A DNA stretch of 64,000 bases from Pyropia yezoensis (lineage: Eukaryota; Rhodophyta; Bangiophyceae; Bangiales; Bangiaceae), in the NCBI GenBank assembly GCA_009829735.1, contig CM020618.1, forward strand, positions 2,478,882 through 2,542,881, written 5' to 3'. Positions 32,899 through 43,897 of this stretch are shown piece by piece. The stretch's first letter is position 1. Each line of letters opens with the position of its first letter. Position numbers and translations under genes: made by a program. A model generated the notes under the pieces. It worked only from the letters and a program-made list of their open reading frames with translations, made no database searches and was not told the origin of the DNA.

Positions 32899-34493
32899 CT
32901 ACCGTCCTGCTCTTCCGGAGCGCCGCCGTCGTCCACGACCACGATGGGAAGTTCTGCGGTGGGTGGCGGCGTGATAACGACCACCGGAGGGGGGGCGGGC
33001 GTCGGCGCCGCCACCTCTGGCAGGATCACATTCTCTACGTCGTTGCTCACCTCCACCCCCCCCCGGCCGTAGCGGCTAATGTCAATGAGGCCCGCCTCGG
33101 CGGCCGCCACCTGCACCGCCACCGCCGCGTCGCGGGCGGCGGCCGCCACCGCCGGCGACGCCCCCTGCGCCACCGCAAACGCCAGGCCCGCCGCGCGGAC
33201 CACGTCCTCACGGCTGCCCACCAGCCGCCGCGCCACCGACCTGGACGAGCGGGGGAAGGGCCCCGACGGTGCCTGCCGCACCGTGACGGGGGCAGCCGAG
33301 TCGGCGGCATCGACGACCGCCGCCACCGCTGCCGGTGGCGCGTCGGGCACGGCGACGCGGACGCCGCTAAAGGCGCCGCCCCCGCGGTCGCCGGCCAGTG
33401 GCCCGTAGGCCACGCAGGGCAGCGAAAAGGTGTCGGACACGGTGCGGCCAAACGGGTCAAGGGCGTCGGACGGGGAGGCGACAAAGCCCGCCTGGGCCCC
33501 CCCGTAGTCATTGGGGTTGCCACTCACCTGCTGCCGCGCCGCCCACCAGCGGTCGACGTACGCGTGGTGGGCGAAAAAGATGGGGTCATCCGGCGCAAAC
33601 GCCTCGACCATATCCCCGCCGAGCGCCACGTGGAGTTCATTGTGGAACACCTCCGTGACGGTCGCAAAGTCCTCATAGCTGGCCGACGAAAAGACCGCCT
33701 GCTGGATCGCACCGGGCTGCACCACCGCAAAGCCGTTGATGCCCCCGGGGGTGGACGAAAAGCCGCGGACGATGCAGCGGCCCTGGGAGGCGGTGACCGT
33801 CGCAAATGGCCCGTCGGGGATGCACGCGCCGGGGGCGGCGCCGCCGTAGAAGAAGGGCGCCCACACGTCCGCGCCGGCCAGGTCGGCCGATTCGTAGGCC
33901 CACGGCCAAAAGGGGAGGGCCACTCGCTCCCCCGCCTCGACGGAGAGGGCCTCCTCCACCTCGAGCAGGAACAGGCGGTGCCACGGGAAGAAGGCCGACC
34001 CGCCGTGCGCTGCCCCCATCCACGACGCGTGAGTGTTGGTGAAAAAGGCGGCGAGGCCGCTGTCGTACAGCCGCTGCCACGCGGAAAAGAGGGTGACCGC
34101 CTCGGTGGTGGTCAGGTCCCGCACGTCCTTGCGCACCCGCACGGTGGCGGCGGAGCAGCGGGAAAAGCCGTCGCCAAACGCATAGGACCGCGGCACAGGC
34201 GTGGGGGCGGGCGTCGGCGTCGGCGGTGGCGGCGGCGTCGGCGGTGGCGGTGGCGCCACGGTCGGCGGCGGCGGAGGCGGTGGCGGTGGCGCCACGGTCG
34301 GCGGCGGCGGAGGCGGTGGCGGTGGCGCCACGGTCGGCGGCGGCGGAGGCGGTGGCAGCGGCGGCATCGTCGGGATGGGCGGCAGCGTCGTCACGGGCGG
34401 CAGCGTCGGGATCGGCGGCGGCATCGTCGGCAGCGTCGGCGGCGTCTGTGGCGGCATCACCGGCACAGTGGGCGTCCGCGTCGGCCGCCTCGT

Positions 34494-34525
<32 letters not shown>

Positions 34526-35071
34526 GCGTCGGCGTCGGCGTCGGCGACGGCGTCGGGGTGGGACACCGGGTGGCGGTGGCGGCGCCGCCGCCGCCGGCAC
34601 CCCCATCCCCCCCATCCCCCCCGTTCCCGCCATTGCCGCCACTCCCCGCCGTAATCGCCCCACTGGTGGGCCCCGCAATGATCACCGAGCCGCCGTCGCC
34701 GCCGGCGCCGCCATCCCCCCCCCCCCACACGGCCCGGCGGCGCTGCTGCCGCCGTCCCCCCCGTCGCCCCCGTCCCCGCCATTGCCCGCGGTAATGGGGC
34801 CGCCGCCGCCGCCGCCGGCCACCCCCCCAATGATGGTCACCGAGCCGCCGGCGCCGCCGGCGCCGCCATTGCCCCCTGCCCGGACGGCCGCTAGGAGCGG
34901 GGTGCCGGCGCCCCCGTCGACAACAACGGCAGCGGCGGCGGCGGCTTGACGCTGCTGGGCCAGCGGCGCCGCGCCGCTGGCAATGGTGGCGGATAGGGCG
35001 GCGGCCGCCGCAGGGGGGGGGAGGATGAGCAGGGCGGTGGCGAGCAGGGTGCCCGCCACAAAGGCCTTCAT
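32400..35071 (-). CDS. Secreted Pro-rich tyrosinase, frame broken at a C run
   Basis: The ATG at 35071 opens a signal peptide (MKAFVAGTLLATALLILPPP). Gly-rich repeats follow (GGSVTIIGG..GPITAGNGG; GGSVIIAGP..GAITAGSGG). The frame must change at a 12-C run (34715-34726 plus strand); one extra base would restore it and give about 890 residues. Next come TPTP and PPPPTVA hydroxyproline-type repeats, then the tyrosinase domain. CuA is at about 33975-34035 (NTHASWMGAAHGG, FPWHRLFLLEVEE) and CuB at about 33545-33660 (VFHNELHVALGG, DDPIFFAHHAYVDRWWA), with all six copper histidines. The C-terminal part has a duplicated Ala-rich module (AGLAFAVAQGASPAVAAA / AAVAFAVAGGATPAAAAA), a poly-Asp then poly-Asn tract (32815-32905) and an acidic end. 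It probably oxidises phenols or tyrosines in the cell wall or matrix. Confidence 0.87.
34245..34355. repeat. 36-bp in-frame tandem repeat in the tyrosinase gene
   Basis: About three copies of a 36-base unit encode TVA followed by nine prolines. It borders a hexanucleotide GGCGTC-type repeat (about 34495-34555) encoding Thr-Pro. Both form the extensin-like linker between the Gly-rich region and the copper domain. Confidence 0.85.
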
Positions 35072-36838
35072 GGTAGGGGTGGTGTGATGTGGGGGGGGGC
35101 AAAAGGACGTTGCGGCCGGCGTGAGGGAGAAGGGCCGAGGAAGAAGGTGGGGGGGGGGACAGTGCCGCGACCCCACCGCGGGCGCTGTTCCGGATGATGA
35201 CGGTGAGGGACGAGACCCGGCGGACGGGCGGCGGCCGCGGGGTGCACCGGCAGCCGCGATTTATACGCCCCCTCCCCCACCCGCACCGCTCCGCAGGCGG
35301 CCGACGGCAAACGGTGGGGGGTCCCCTCGGGGAGCCGGCCGTCGCCCATCCCCTGCCGCCGCCGACCGGCCCATACCGCTCACCAAGACTGACAGCTCTC
35401 CGGCCGGCCACCCCCCCCAACGCCCCCCACCACCCCTTGAGCTACGGCCCGCCCACATGCCCCAGGCCGCGATGGGCCTCACGAACTACCACCGCCGTGG
35501 TGCACCGTCGTGAGAGCGTAGGGGCGAGGGGGGGGGAGGGGGCTGGGGGGGGGGGCGGGGCGGTTGGCGGTGGGCCTGTCCTCCCCGCCCATTGGGGGGG
35601 GGGGACGGGCCGGGGCCTGCGGCGCGGGGTTGGTGACCCGCCCGCCACACCCCCCCGCCCTGACGCGGGCAGCCACTCTCGCGGCCCGGCGGCGGGCAAC
35701 CACACCGCCAACGGGGACGGGGCGGCGGATGGCCAAAACAGAGCCGTGGCGCATGCCGCGTGACCGTCCCCTCCCCCTCCTTCCCCTCCCTTTTCTTTTG
35801 CAACCGTCGGGAGGCCCGATAGGGACAGACAAAAAGGTGAAGGGGTTGGGGGGGGGGGGGGGCGGGGCGGCCGCGACGGCGGCGGCGGCAGCGGCGGCGG
35901 CGGCAATGGAAAGCCCTCCACGGCGCCTGCACACGGTGCGCTCCCACGGCGGCCCCCACCACCATCACTAAACGTGCGCGCGCCCATTGAGAGGCCCATT
36001 GGACGTCTAATGACATATTGAGCGTGAATGGTGGGTCTCGTGGTCGAGTCATTTTTGTATCATTGGAAGGTGGGTTTAATGACGTTCCACAGGGGCTGGC
36101 CCAATGATCAGTCTGAGAGGGGGCCCTCCAGAGAGCTCCGAGAGCGACACACCCGGGCAGAATAATTCAAAACGCCCGGCCCCTGTGGCCTGTTGATCAG
36201 CGTGAGTGCACAGATACGCTAACCGCTTGGGGTGCCCCGCTCCTTGGGCTCCTGATGCCTGATGCCTCTGTTTAAGGAGCACAAGAAACTGCTCTAGCGC
36301 CCTCTGAGGCCAGAAGTCCTCAAAGCCTCGCATAAATCTGTCATAGAACGGCACACGGATTGGGTCATTTCCCCGAGCGCACTGTGTTGTCATCGTTCCC
36401 ATGCTTCGACAGTAGATTCTTTTTTCCGATCTTCGATTCCTCGTTGTTCAGGACGATCGAGGCTCACGCGGGCGGCCATGGGCTGCCGTCTCTGTCGATT
36501 TGCGTAACTCGTCCGCATTAGTACACAGTGTAGACACTCCGAGCGTCGTTCGCTGACAATACGGATGCTTTTTGCCCAGTCCACGCCTTCGCTGCCAAGT
36601 ACTTCTCCTGTGCCGCTCCTCAGCCAGGTGCCTGGGCTCCCACCTGCCGCTCTCAACTTGCCTGCCAAAGATGCCGCTCCGTCGCCATGCACCCCCCGAG
36701 GCCGCGCGCGCCCTCCTGTACCCCCACACCTCCTACAACTCGTCCGGCTGCCCCCGCATTGAACCCTTCCCACATGCACCTTCCCGCCCCACTCTTTTCG
36801 GGCGGCCCGCGCTGCTGATGCCACTGCTGCTGCGGCTT
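35072..36838. other. Tyrosinase upstream region and AT-richer flank
   Basis: To about 35.95 kb the sequence is GC-rich with G runs and is the likely tyrosinase promoter. From 35.97 kb base composition drops abruptly. A minus-strand ATG frame at 36076-36402 (108 codons, containing FYDRFMRGFEDFWPQRALEQF) has normal protein texture. It may be a fragment of a decayed element or small gene, but nothing identifies it. Confidence 0.4.
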
Positions 36839-36944
36839 TCACGGGCAGTGTCGCGGCGCTGTCCGTGTCATCTGCGGCCTTGATGTCGGGGGGGAAGACC
36901 CGCCACGAAAAGGCGCCTGAGGAGAGCGGCAGCGGCGGCCTGGA

Positions 36945-37640
36945 GTGGCCGCTGTCATGGAGGCTCCTCCCCGGAAGCAGGGCGCCCTATGTGTCTGTGC
37001 CGCCGCGGCGCTGTTGCCGCGGGTGCGTCTACCTCCTGGCCGTCTACTGCTTGTCGTACCAATGCCTTTCCAGCGGCGTGAGCGGGCAGTCACGGCCACG
37101 GCGTGGCGTGACTGCTGTTGCAGCGGCACCAACCCGCACGCCGGACCTCGGGGGGGGGGCGTTTGTTCTGCCACCGCGGCGCTGCCGCTGCGGTGGCATC
37201 CAGCCTCACAGCGGGTGCCGCTGTCGCCTGTCCTTCCTGGCAGCGGCAAGCGAGGGCAGCGGCAGCCGCGGGGTGGCGTGGCCGCTGTTGCGGCTTTGGC
37301 TGCGTGCACGCCTGACTAATGTCCCTGTATGCCCACCTTTCCGGCAGCGGCAAGCGTTGGCAGCGGCAGCCGCGGGGTGGCGTGGCCGCTGTTGCGTCGG
37401 CGCCTCCCCGCACGCCACAGCGGTGCCTCTGTCGGCCCACCTCCGCGGCGCCGCAAGCTCGAGCAGCGGCAGCCGTGGCGTGACGTGGCCGCTGTTGCGT
37501 CGGCGCCTCCCCGCACGCGTGACCGGTGCCTCGGTCGGCCCACCTTCCCGGCTGCGGCGTGCGCGGGAAGCGGCAGCCGCGGGGTGGCGTGGCCGCTGAG
37601 GCGGCGGCGCCTGCGCGCACGCTTGACCGGTGGCACGGCG
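36945..37640. repeat. Degenerate tandem repeat, unit about 100 bp
   Basis: The phrase GGCAGCCGCGGGGTGGCGTG recurs at about 37261, 37361, 37465 and 37571, with more diverged copies toward 36950. Each is followed by GGCCGCTGTTGCG and a Cys/Arg/Pro-coding tail. Spacing is about 100-108 bases. The plus strand reads it as a GSGSRGVAWPLLRRRLPAR-type repeat. It lies on the 3' side of the Plavaka-like transposase and could be that element's subterminal repeat, but this is inference. Confidence 0.65.
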
Positions 37641-38251
37641 GATCCTCGTCACACACCGGACCACCGACGTAGGAGGGAGTGCCTGTATCTGTCGCCCCAG
37701 CGGAGGCCCTTCCTCTGGACGGGTGAAGCCGCCACTTTGGTATTCTGCAGCGGAAAGCAAGGGGAACGGCGGCGGCAAGCAGGCGGGTGTCACGGCTAGG
37801 GGTGGGGGCAGGAGCGGCCGGGAAGAAGAGTGGGACGTGCCGTGGCTGTGAGAGGCCACGCGATGTAAAGCGAAGTGGGAGTGGTCAGGGTGACGGGACC
37901 CAGGAGGTCTACGTGCTCTTTATTGGTGTACATAATAGGTGGGGGAGCAGATAGGTGGGGGCGAGGGAGTGGTTGTGTGTGACTTGCTTCAGATGGGGGG
38001 GGGGACTCAGTTCGCTGGCTGGTCTCAGCCCTTTCAACGCGTCTAGCGTATAACGTGGGGCAAAGTCCACAGCTGCGCGACATGCGAGATGACCTTGCCT
38101 GCACATCGACTATGGCTCTCGCTCTGGTGGCACGCTAAGCCCCGATTGCATTTTAGGAGAGGAAGATCTCCTGCGCACTATCTTCACCAAAAAGCAAACG
38201 TACAACACAGAAAGCCTCGCACGTCTACACCACGCATACATAGATAGCGTT
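37641..38251. other. Non-coding region downstream of the transposase
   Basis: About 600 bases without a supportable gene. A CACTA string occurs at 38176-38180 but I found no matching terminal inverted repeat, so the element border is not defined here. Confidence 0.4.
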
Positions 38252-41200
38252 TCACGTATCCGCAATCGAAGTAGATGTCCACGAATGAAAAGGGTTCACG
38301 AAGAACCGGCGTCGGCGCCACTCCTCGGACGATGTGGGGGTGCCCGGCCTGGCGAACATGCCGTCGCGCTCGGTAAGGGGAACGAAGTCGGGCTCCACCT
38401 GCTCCAATCGGAGCACGTCCTTCACGCCCACGACCGATAGGGAGGGCACGGCCGCACCGCCTGCCATCGACCACCTCAGTCGCGTAAAGCCAAACCGAGT
38501 GCGCACACAGCCCTCGTCAGCGGCTGCCAGCTCCAGCCGCTGTACCACCAAAGCTCTTGTGGGCCGACCACCAATACCGTACACTGCGTGGAGAACACGC
38601 CCGAACCCCACCTTGTCTGGTGCGGATGGGTCACTGTAGCGAATGAAGTCGTACCAAGGCATGCCGTGATTCGACTCTGTACAGTGAGCACGCTGTTTGA
38701 CCAGCAGCCCCCCCCACTCCAGGGTCGGCTTAAACGCCATGCTGTGGCGCACGACCAGCTCTTCCTCGTCTGATACACCAAGAGCGGCCCCCAGCTCGGA
38801 GCTCACCCCGTGATTAGCCAAGTCGATGAGGTCGCGTACCCGTGACCGCCGGCCGTACAGGCGCTGCCCTTTTACCGGTTCCCTGCGAGTGTCCGCCTCG
38901 TCCCCGCTGCTGTCCTCATCGCCGACGGGAGGAATGCGCAGTGCGCCGCCACTCCACTCCCTACTGGGCGGGTCGGCGTCGGCCTCAGTGGCTATCGCTG
39001 AGACACTCCCTTCTCCGCGCGCCACCCTCTCCAGGCGCTCAGCCTCCGCCTGCTCCTTAGCCGCCTCGTCAAGGACGTGGGAGAGCGTCTCACACACGCG
39101 CAGCATCTGCAGCGTGTAATCATCGACCATTTTGTTTGTCCGCGCATACATACGCTTGCACTTCTTATGCACGCCCTCGTTGACACTGGTATCCCCATCC
39201 GTTAAGGTGCCGTGGTCCATCAGCGCGGCAAAGAGGTGGTTTGCCAAACGGTGAATCTTGCTTGTGTTCATCGCTCCCAGCAGCCCCGCCACATACTTGG
39301 TAACAAACGTATGCGCTTCATCTGCCAATTCCTTGGCTTCTTTCTCCGTGATAGTCATTCCCGGTGCGCGTTTGTCCCCGCAAAGACGCCCGGTAAGAGC
39401 TGCCGCACGGCAGACCACCTCCAGCACCGCGTCCGAGATGGACATGCCAGGAAAGGCCTTCTCGTACATGGCCCCGGCAGCGTTCACAATCACGGGCTGA
39501 TGATCGTCGCACTCCGCCTCATCGCCGGTGCAGTCGCTTGCGCCAGCCAGGTAGGCAGAAAGGCTGTCTGCGGCCGCGGGTGACACACTACGCGCCCGCT
39601 TCTTGGTAGACTTTTTACGGCGCCTGAGCGGGGTGCCGTAAGGCGACTGGCGTCGCGCAGAGTCGAACGGGGCAACCGAGGCGTCGTGTCGCCGCGCAAA
39701 CAGGCCGGCCACCATGGCCGGCCAGTACGCCACTGCATGACGCCAGTCACTTCCAGTCAACGTAGCTTGTGTAAAATCAGGGGGTACCAGGCAGCTGAGG
39801 AGGAGGAAAGACATTCAGAAGCTATTAACGAGCACAGCCACCGCTAAAAGTCAGTCGCCGACGCAGCTGAATATCAGCCGGGGTATCATCGGCCGCACGT
39901 GCGGCGACAAGAAAGAACAATCGAAGCACAGTGAAGTAAGCTTACCCAGGTGGATATTTGGACGCCTTGCATAGACGGCCAAGGAAGAGCACACGTTCGT
40001 TCACCGCAATGAGGGAGTTTGCTACAGAGCCGTACCGGGCCTCCCCGCCTTGACAGAGAGCGGCGAGCAGCTGCGGGATCTTAGCGCCGAGATCCTTTAG
40101 CATCCCCAGCTTGACAACCTGAGGGCACAGAACGACGCGTGATAAGAGCAGTTGCTCTCAGGCAAAGTGAGAAAGTTAGTGTTGCCGGCCCGCACGAGCG
40201 CTGTATGAAGTCCTTGCATCCACCAGAAGAAAAGCAGAGGAATTCTTGAAAGGCAAGCAACACACAAAGATAAATGCAAACGTACACGTAGGCTGTCAAA
40301 ACTGATGCTCTTGTACAGAGCCATCATCCCCGTGCCCAAACCGTGCACCGCTGCCAGAATTGGGACAAACGGCGTGGCCGAGTGCATTGCCCCAATCTGC
40401 TTGATGCGGCCCGTGCCCGTGTGTTTGTCAAATAGCAGGGCAGCTTCGAGCTGCACCGCCAACGTTGCTGCCACCGAGCGCGAACAGGCAGCCAGCTGAG
40501 CGGCGCCAAGATCGCCCTGTTCAGCCAAGCAGTGGCAGCACAATCGGTGGCATCGGCCCAGCATCAGCCCCAGGATGTGTCGTTCTTCGGGCAGGTCAGC
40601 CACGTACAGGCAAATTCGTGGAAACACGGTCCACGTCCCGTGCTCCTTCAATGTGACGTGCTCCCCGTCCCGGCTAGATGAACCGGTCGAGAAGAACAGC
40701 GAGGCAGCGCTGCTGCAGCTGGTTACGGACAACCCGATTCTTGTCGTCCTCATTTCTCGTGTGGGCGTGGCGTGGCTTGAGGTGTGGGAGATACCCGACA
40801 GTGACCCACTGCGAGACGCCGGTGATGACGTTGGGGAACCGTGCCCGGATTGGATACATGTTGTGGGCTGCAGTCAGCAAGAGAAGGAGATTTTGGCACG
40901 GGGGAGAACAGACGACAGGTTTGAGACCAAGAGTTAGGAGCGGTGCGCAGAATAGGTACCGCCAAAGCATCACAATAAACATCAACCAAATTGCAGACGG
41001 CCGGCAGCTGAGCGGGACATTGTCGGCTTACCTCCAGACCAAGAGACCAGGGCGGCGTCTGAAAATAGTTGCACCGCCATTACGAAGCATTTTCCTGCGC
41101 CGTTCTTGCCGTGTATGTTCATGACGCTTTCCTGTTCATTGAGGTACAGGTCGCTGTCCAGGGTGCCCGTCCTGACCACGTCCCCGTCCACATTCTTTCT

Positions 41201-42007
41201 CCTCTCCCCCTTGATGACCAGCTTGGTTGCACTCTCTGCTGCTTCCACCAACACCTTCATCAGATCCCTTGAGTAAAAGTGCACCGTCTTTCACGCCACA
41301 TCGAACGGTGTCACCCTCCAGTCCAGTTCTTGCATGCATCTGTCTGCGTCGTCTCGAAGCGACGCCGTAAAAGACGCGGCAGTCGGGAAGGCTGTCTCCA
41401 TGGGGCCCTGCCGACTAGTCCCATGCAGAGCTTCCCGCTCCCCCGTCACGACAGTGTCCCAGAACTTCTCCTTGTCTGGTCCTGACAGGCCGCAACCGCC
41501 TACAGACAGCACAAAAGATCGGAACTTCTCAAGCTTCTGCGTCGTAAAAGTGGAGACGCGGCCGCCAGCGACGTGCTCCACGACGGGGTGCGTTCTGGAT
41601 GTGTCATCCCACTGGCGGTAGAAGTCATGGATTTGCGTTGCCGTTGCCATAGGGCGCAGCGGGTCTTTGGAGGCGTCTGCCGCGGGCGGCGTTGCCGCTG
41701 AGGGGGCGGTGTCGGCCGGCGACGGTGTAGTTGACGGAGGAGGTGCGCCGGAAGTGGTGGGGGGGCTGCCCGGTCGTTCTGGAACAGCAGACGTGGCAGC
41801 GTGCCCATGGCCAGAAGAGGGATGGTTGGGGGGGCGGGGGGGCTCCCAAAATGGCAGCCCTCGGTGGCTGCGACGGTAGTGACGCTGCAACAAAGCGAAC
41901 TCTTGAAAGGAGCGGGAGCACGATGAGCAAGCGTGAGGCAGAGGGTCCGGTGGTGGGAAGCAGTAGGAGTGCGCGCCTCTCAGGAAAGACAGAAGAAGAA
42001 GGAGCAA
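38252..42007 (-). pseudogene. Plavaka/CACTA-like DNA transposase, spliced, with one in-frame stop and one frameshift
   Basis: Exons on the minus strand are about 42007-41032, 40867-40286, 40118-39946 and 39794-38252. The GT-AG introns are 151-167 bases and all phases match. The N-terminus has a C2H2 finger (HACSSCSRSFQEFALLQRHYR). The core has HFYSRDLMKVL, VQLFSDAALVSWSG|AHNMYPIRARF, VTVGYLPHLKPRH, FPRICLYVADLPEERHI and CHRLCCHCL, matching the layout of Plavaka-type transposases. The last exon has KIHRLANHLFAAL and NEGVHKKCKRMYARTNK. A TGA at 41291-41293 interrupts an otherwise continuous frame just before the HFYSRD motif. The frame shifts by one base near 40680 with no homopolymer there. 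Splice sites are intact, so decay is recent. The first exon may start further upstream. Terminal repeats were not found. Confidence 0.7.
38252..42007 (-). mobile_element. Class II transposon coding region (CACTA superfamily, Plavaka-like)
   Basis: This is the minimal extent of the element, set by its transposase. True ends lie outside and could include the tandem repeats at 36945-37640 or the DNA to about 43 kb. Plavaka elements are best known from fungi, so the family name rests on motif order only. Confidence 0.6.
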
Positions 42008-43303
42008 CAGCCAATGAAGCGCTTGTCGCCAAACGCGGCGGATACGCGCATGCTTGTGTAGATGACGCAGAAGGCGCCTGCGGCGCTGCCTTAGCTTCTA
42101 TCGAGGCGGCGCATCAGCAGTCGACAGCAGAATGGCAACCTCCGCTGCGCTGCTGTCGCCATCCCTGCCGTCCCGAAGCATCGGCATAGGCACCCGTCAC
42201 GACCGATCGGGGGCAAGCGGCGCCGGAGGCAAGCGGCACCTGAGGCATGCAGCACCGAGCCAGCGACGACGCGTACGACGCAGCCAACCGCCCACCTCTG
42301 ATGCGCACAACGAGCAAAGCAAGCACATCAAGCGTGTCAGTGGCCACGAAGTGAAGCGTGCCATAGGCATGTGCGGAGGGCGGGGAAGAAGACGGGTGAA
42401 GGACGAGCGTGGGGCACGCCAGCGAGGAAAGGATGGGGTCACAGCACAGGCAGTGGTGACTGGGTGGCTGTACGAGGTGAGGCTAGTACCGAGCGGCGCG
42501 TGGACTTTGCCGCGGAAAACTTCAAAGATTTTATGGAGGGTCAAAAACATGCAGATAGTCGATAATTAATGCAAGTATGTAAACTGGACGACTTATAACT
42601 GAATTTGGGTGTCCGACGCTAGGGCGCGCGCGGTGCGTCCCTCAGCAAGACCGCTGCGCAGACTGGTGCACGACGTCTACGGACCCTGTCCACGCCGCGG
42701 CTTTTGAGCGGGACTTTTGTACCCTACGTGTGGTGGGCGACACTGCCTGGTGCGATATGCCGCTGCTCCTGGTGGGTGGCTCATGGCCATGCCGGCGCGC
42801 CCAAGCGCTGCGTTCGCCTCCTGTCGCCATCCCTTTCTCTTCTCTGGCTCACCTCCAAACCACTTGCACCTGCTTGCCAGGGCTGCCCCTTTGTGGCGCC
42901 TCTTCCTGTACCCCACCCTCTGCTACTGCTCCTCGTCCCCTTGGCCGGCACCTCTACAGCTTTTTCTATCGTGCTTGGTCCCCCCCCCGTGGTGTTCTGG
43001 ATATCACTACCGCCTCCTCTGCATCTTTTCGTCGGGCCTTCCCCCTTGGTGGCGCACCTTTGCGACCCCGTCTTTAGCGGCCTGCTCACCGCGCTCACAC
43101 GATTTTTTTGGGCGCCCTTCCGCTGGGTCGCCGCTCTTTCCTGGACCGGCCTCTCGTGGACGCTTGTCCCGTCTTAACACGCTTCGTCCACCTGGCGCTC
43201 TAACTGCTCCTCCCGGCGCTCTACCTGCTCCTCCCGGCGCTCTACCTGCTCCTCCCGGCGCTCTACCTGCTCCTCCCGGCGCTCTACCTCTTCCTCCTCA
43301 ACC
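42008..43303. other. Non-coding or unassigned region
   Basis: Between the transposase 5' end and the hypothetical gene at 43304. Open frames exist on both strands (for example 42132-42569 plus) but none has a recognisable domain. A 5' exon of the transposase could hide here. The right end carries a 21-bp tandem repeat. Confidence 0.4.
43194..43298. repeat. 21-bp tandem repeat, five copies
   Basis: Units GGCGCTCTACCTGCTCCTCCC run from 43194 to 43298; the first has one change and the last is diverged. The minus strand reads a VERREEQ heptad (coiled-coil type) and the plus strand ALPAPPG. It ends five bases before the ATG at 43304. Confidence 0.9.
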
Positions 43304-43897
43304 ATGGATGCCGCCGCGGCTCCGCTGGTTAGCGCCTCGGACATCCCGCCGGGCGCCGCTCCTCCTCTTCCTGTCGGGCCCTGCAAGGGGGCGCAGGCTG
43401 GTCAGTCTCACCCGCTGGGAGATGGCGCCGCTCACGCTGACGGGCGGCTCCCTTCTCTGCCCTCTTTCGGAGCAGGCGCTCCAGTGGGTGATGCGCTTGG
43501 CCGAACTCTGGCAATCGCCGACGACACGGTGGCGGAGATGCGTCTTCTGCGGCAGCGCATGTCGCGCAACCATTTGCGCACCGCCTTGGCTGTGAGCTAC
43601 CTACGCTCTATGCACCGCGGCGCGGCGGGATTTGACATCGACCACGTCGTCCAGTTCCTCACAACCACTGCGCTCTCAGGGCGCAAGGCAGCAGCGACCG
43701 CCGCGCGCGTGCATCATGGTTTGGTGCTGGTTCAGGGGCGGCTGGCGACCGAGCAGAGCGGCGGCAGCGCGGGGGTGGCTGTAGTGCCCGTCGCGACGGG
43801 CTCGGAGCCATCCATCATGGGGGCTGCTGGTAGCGTGGTACCTGTTGAAGCGGGCTCAGTGGCCGGTGCTGAGGGGAAGACTGTGCGCGAGAAATGA
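43304..43897 (+). CDS. Hypothetical protein, 197 residues
   Basis: The ATG has a strong context (CAACCATGG). The first 70 residues are Pro/Ala/Gly-rich. The middle is an ordinary globular-looking stretch with helices (DDTVAEMRLLRQRMSRNHLR, then ALAVSYLRSMHRG, then DIDHVVQFLTTTALSG and ARVHHGLVLVQGRLA). The end is Val/Gly-rich. I do not recognise a family. It lies between two mobile elements and may be an accessory ORF of one of them rather than a host gene. Confidence 0.45.
   Translation: MDAAAAPLVSASDIPPGAAPPLPVGPCKGAQAGQSHPLGDGAAHADGRLPSLPSFGAGAPVGDALGRTLAIADDTVAEMRLLRQRMSRNHLRTALAVSYLRSMHRGAAGFDIDHVVQFLTTTALSGRKAAATAARVHHGLVLVQGRLATEQSGGSAGVAVVPVATGSEPSIMGAAGSVVPVEAGSVAGAEGKTVREK

Noticed and set aside
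36839..37859. ORFs on both strands through the ~100-bp repeat
   Set aside because: Frames are kept open by the repeat on both strands, so openness is not evidence of coding.
38176..38180. CACTA string as the end of the DNA transposon
   Set aside because: No matching inverted repeat was found on the other side, and a five-base match is expected by chance.
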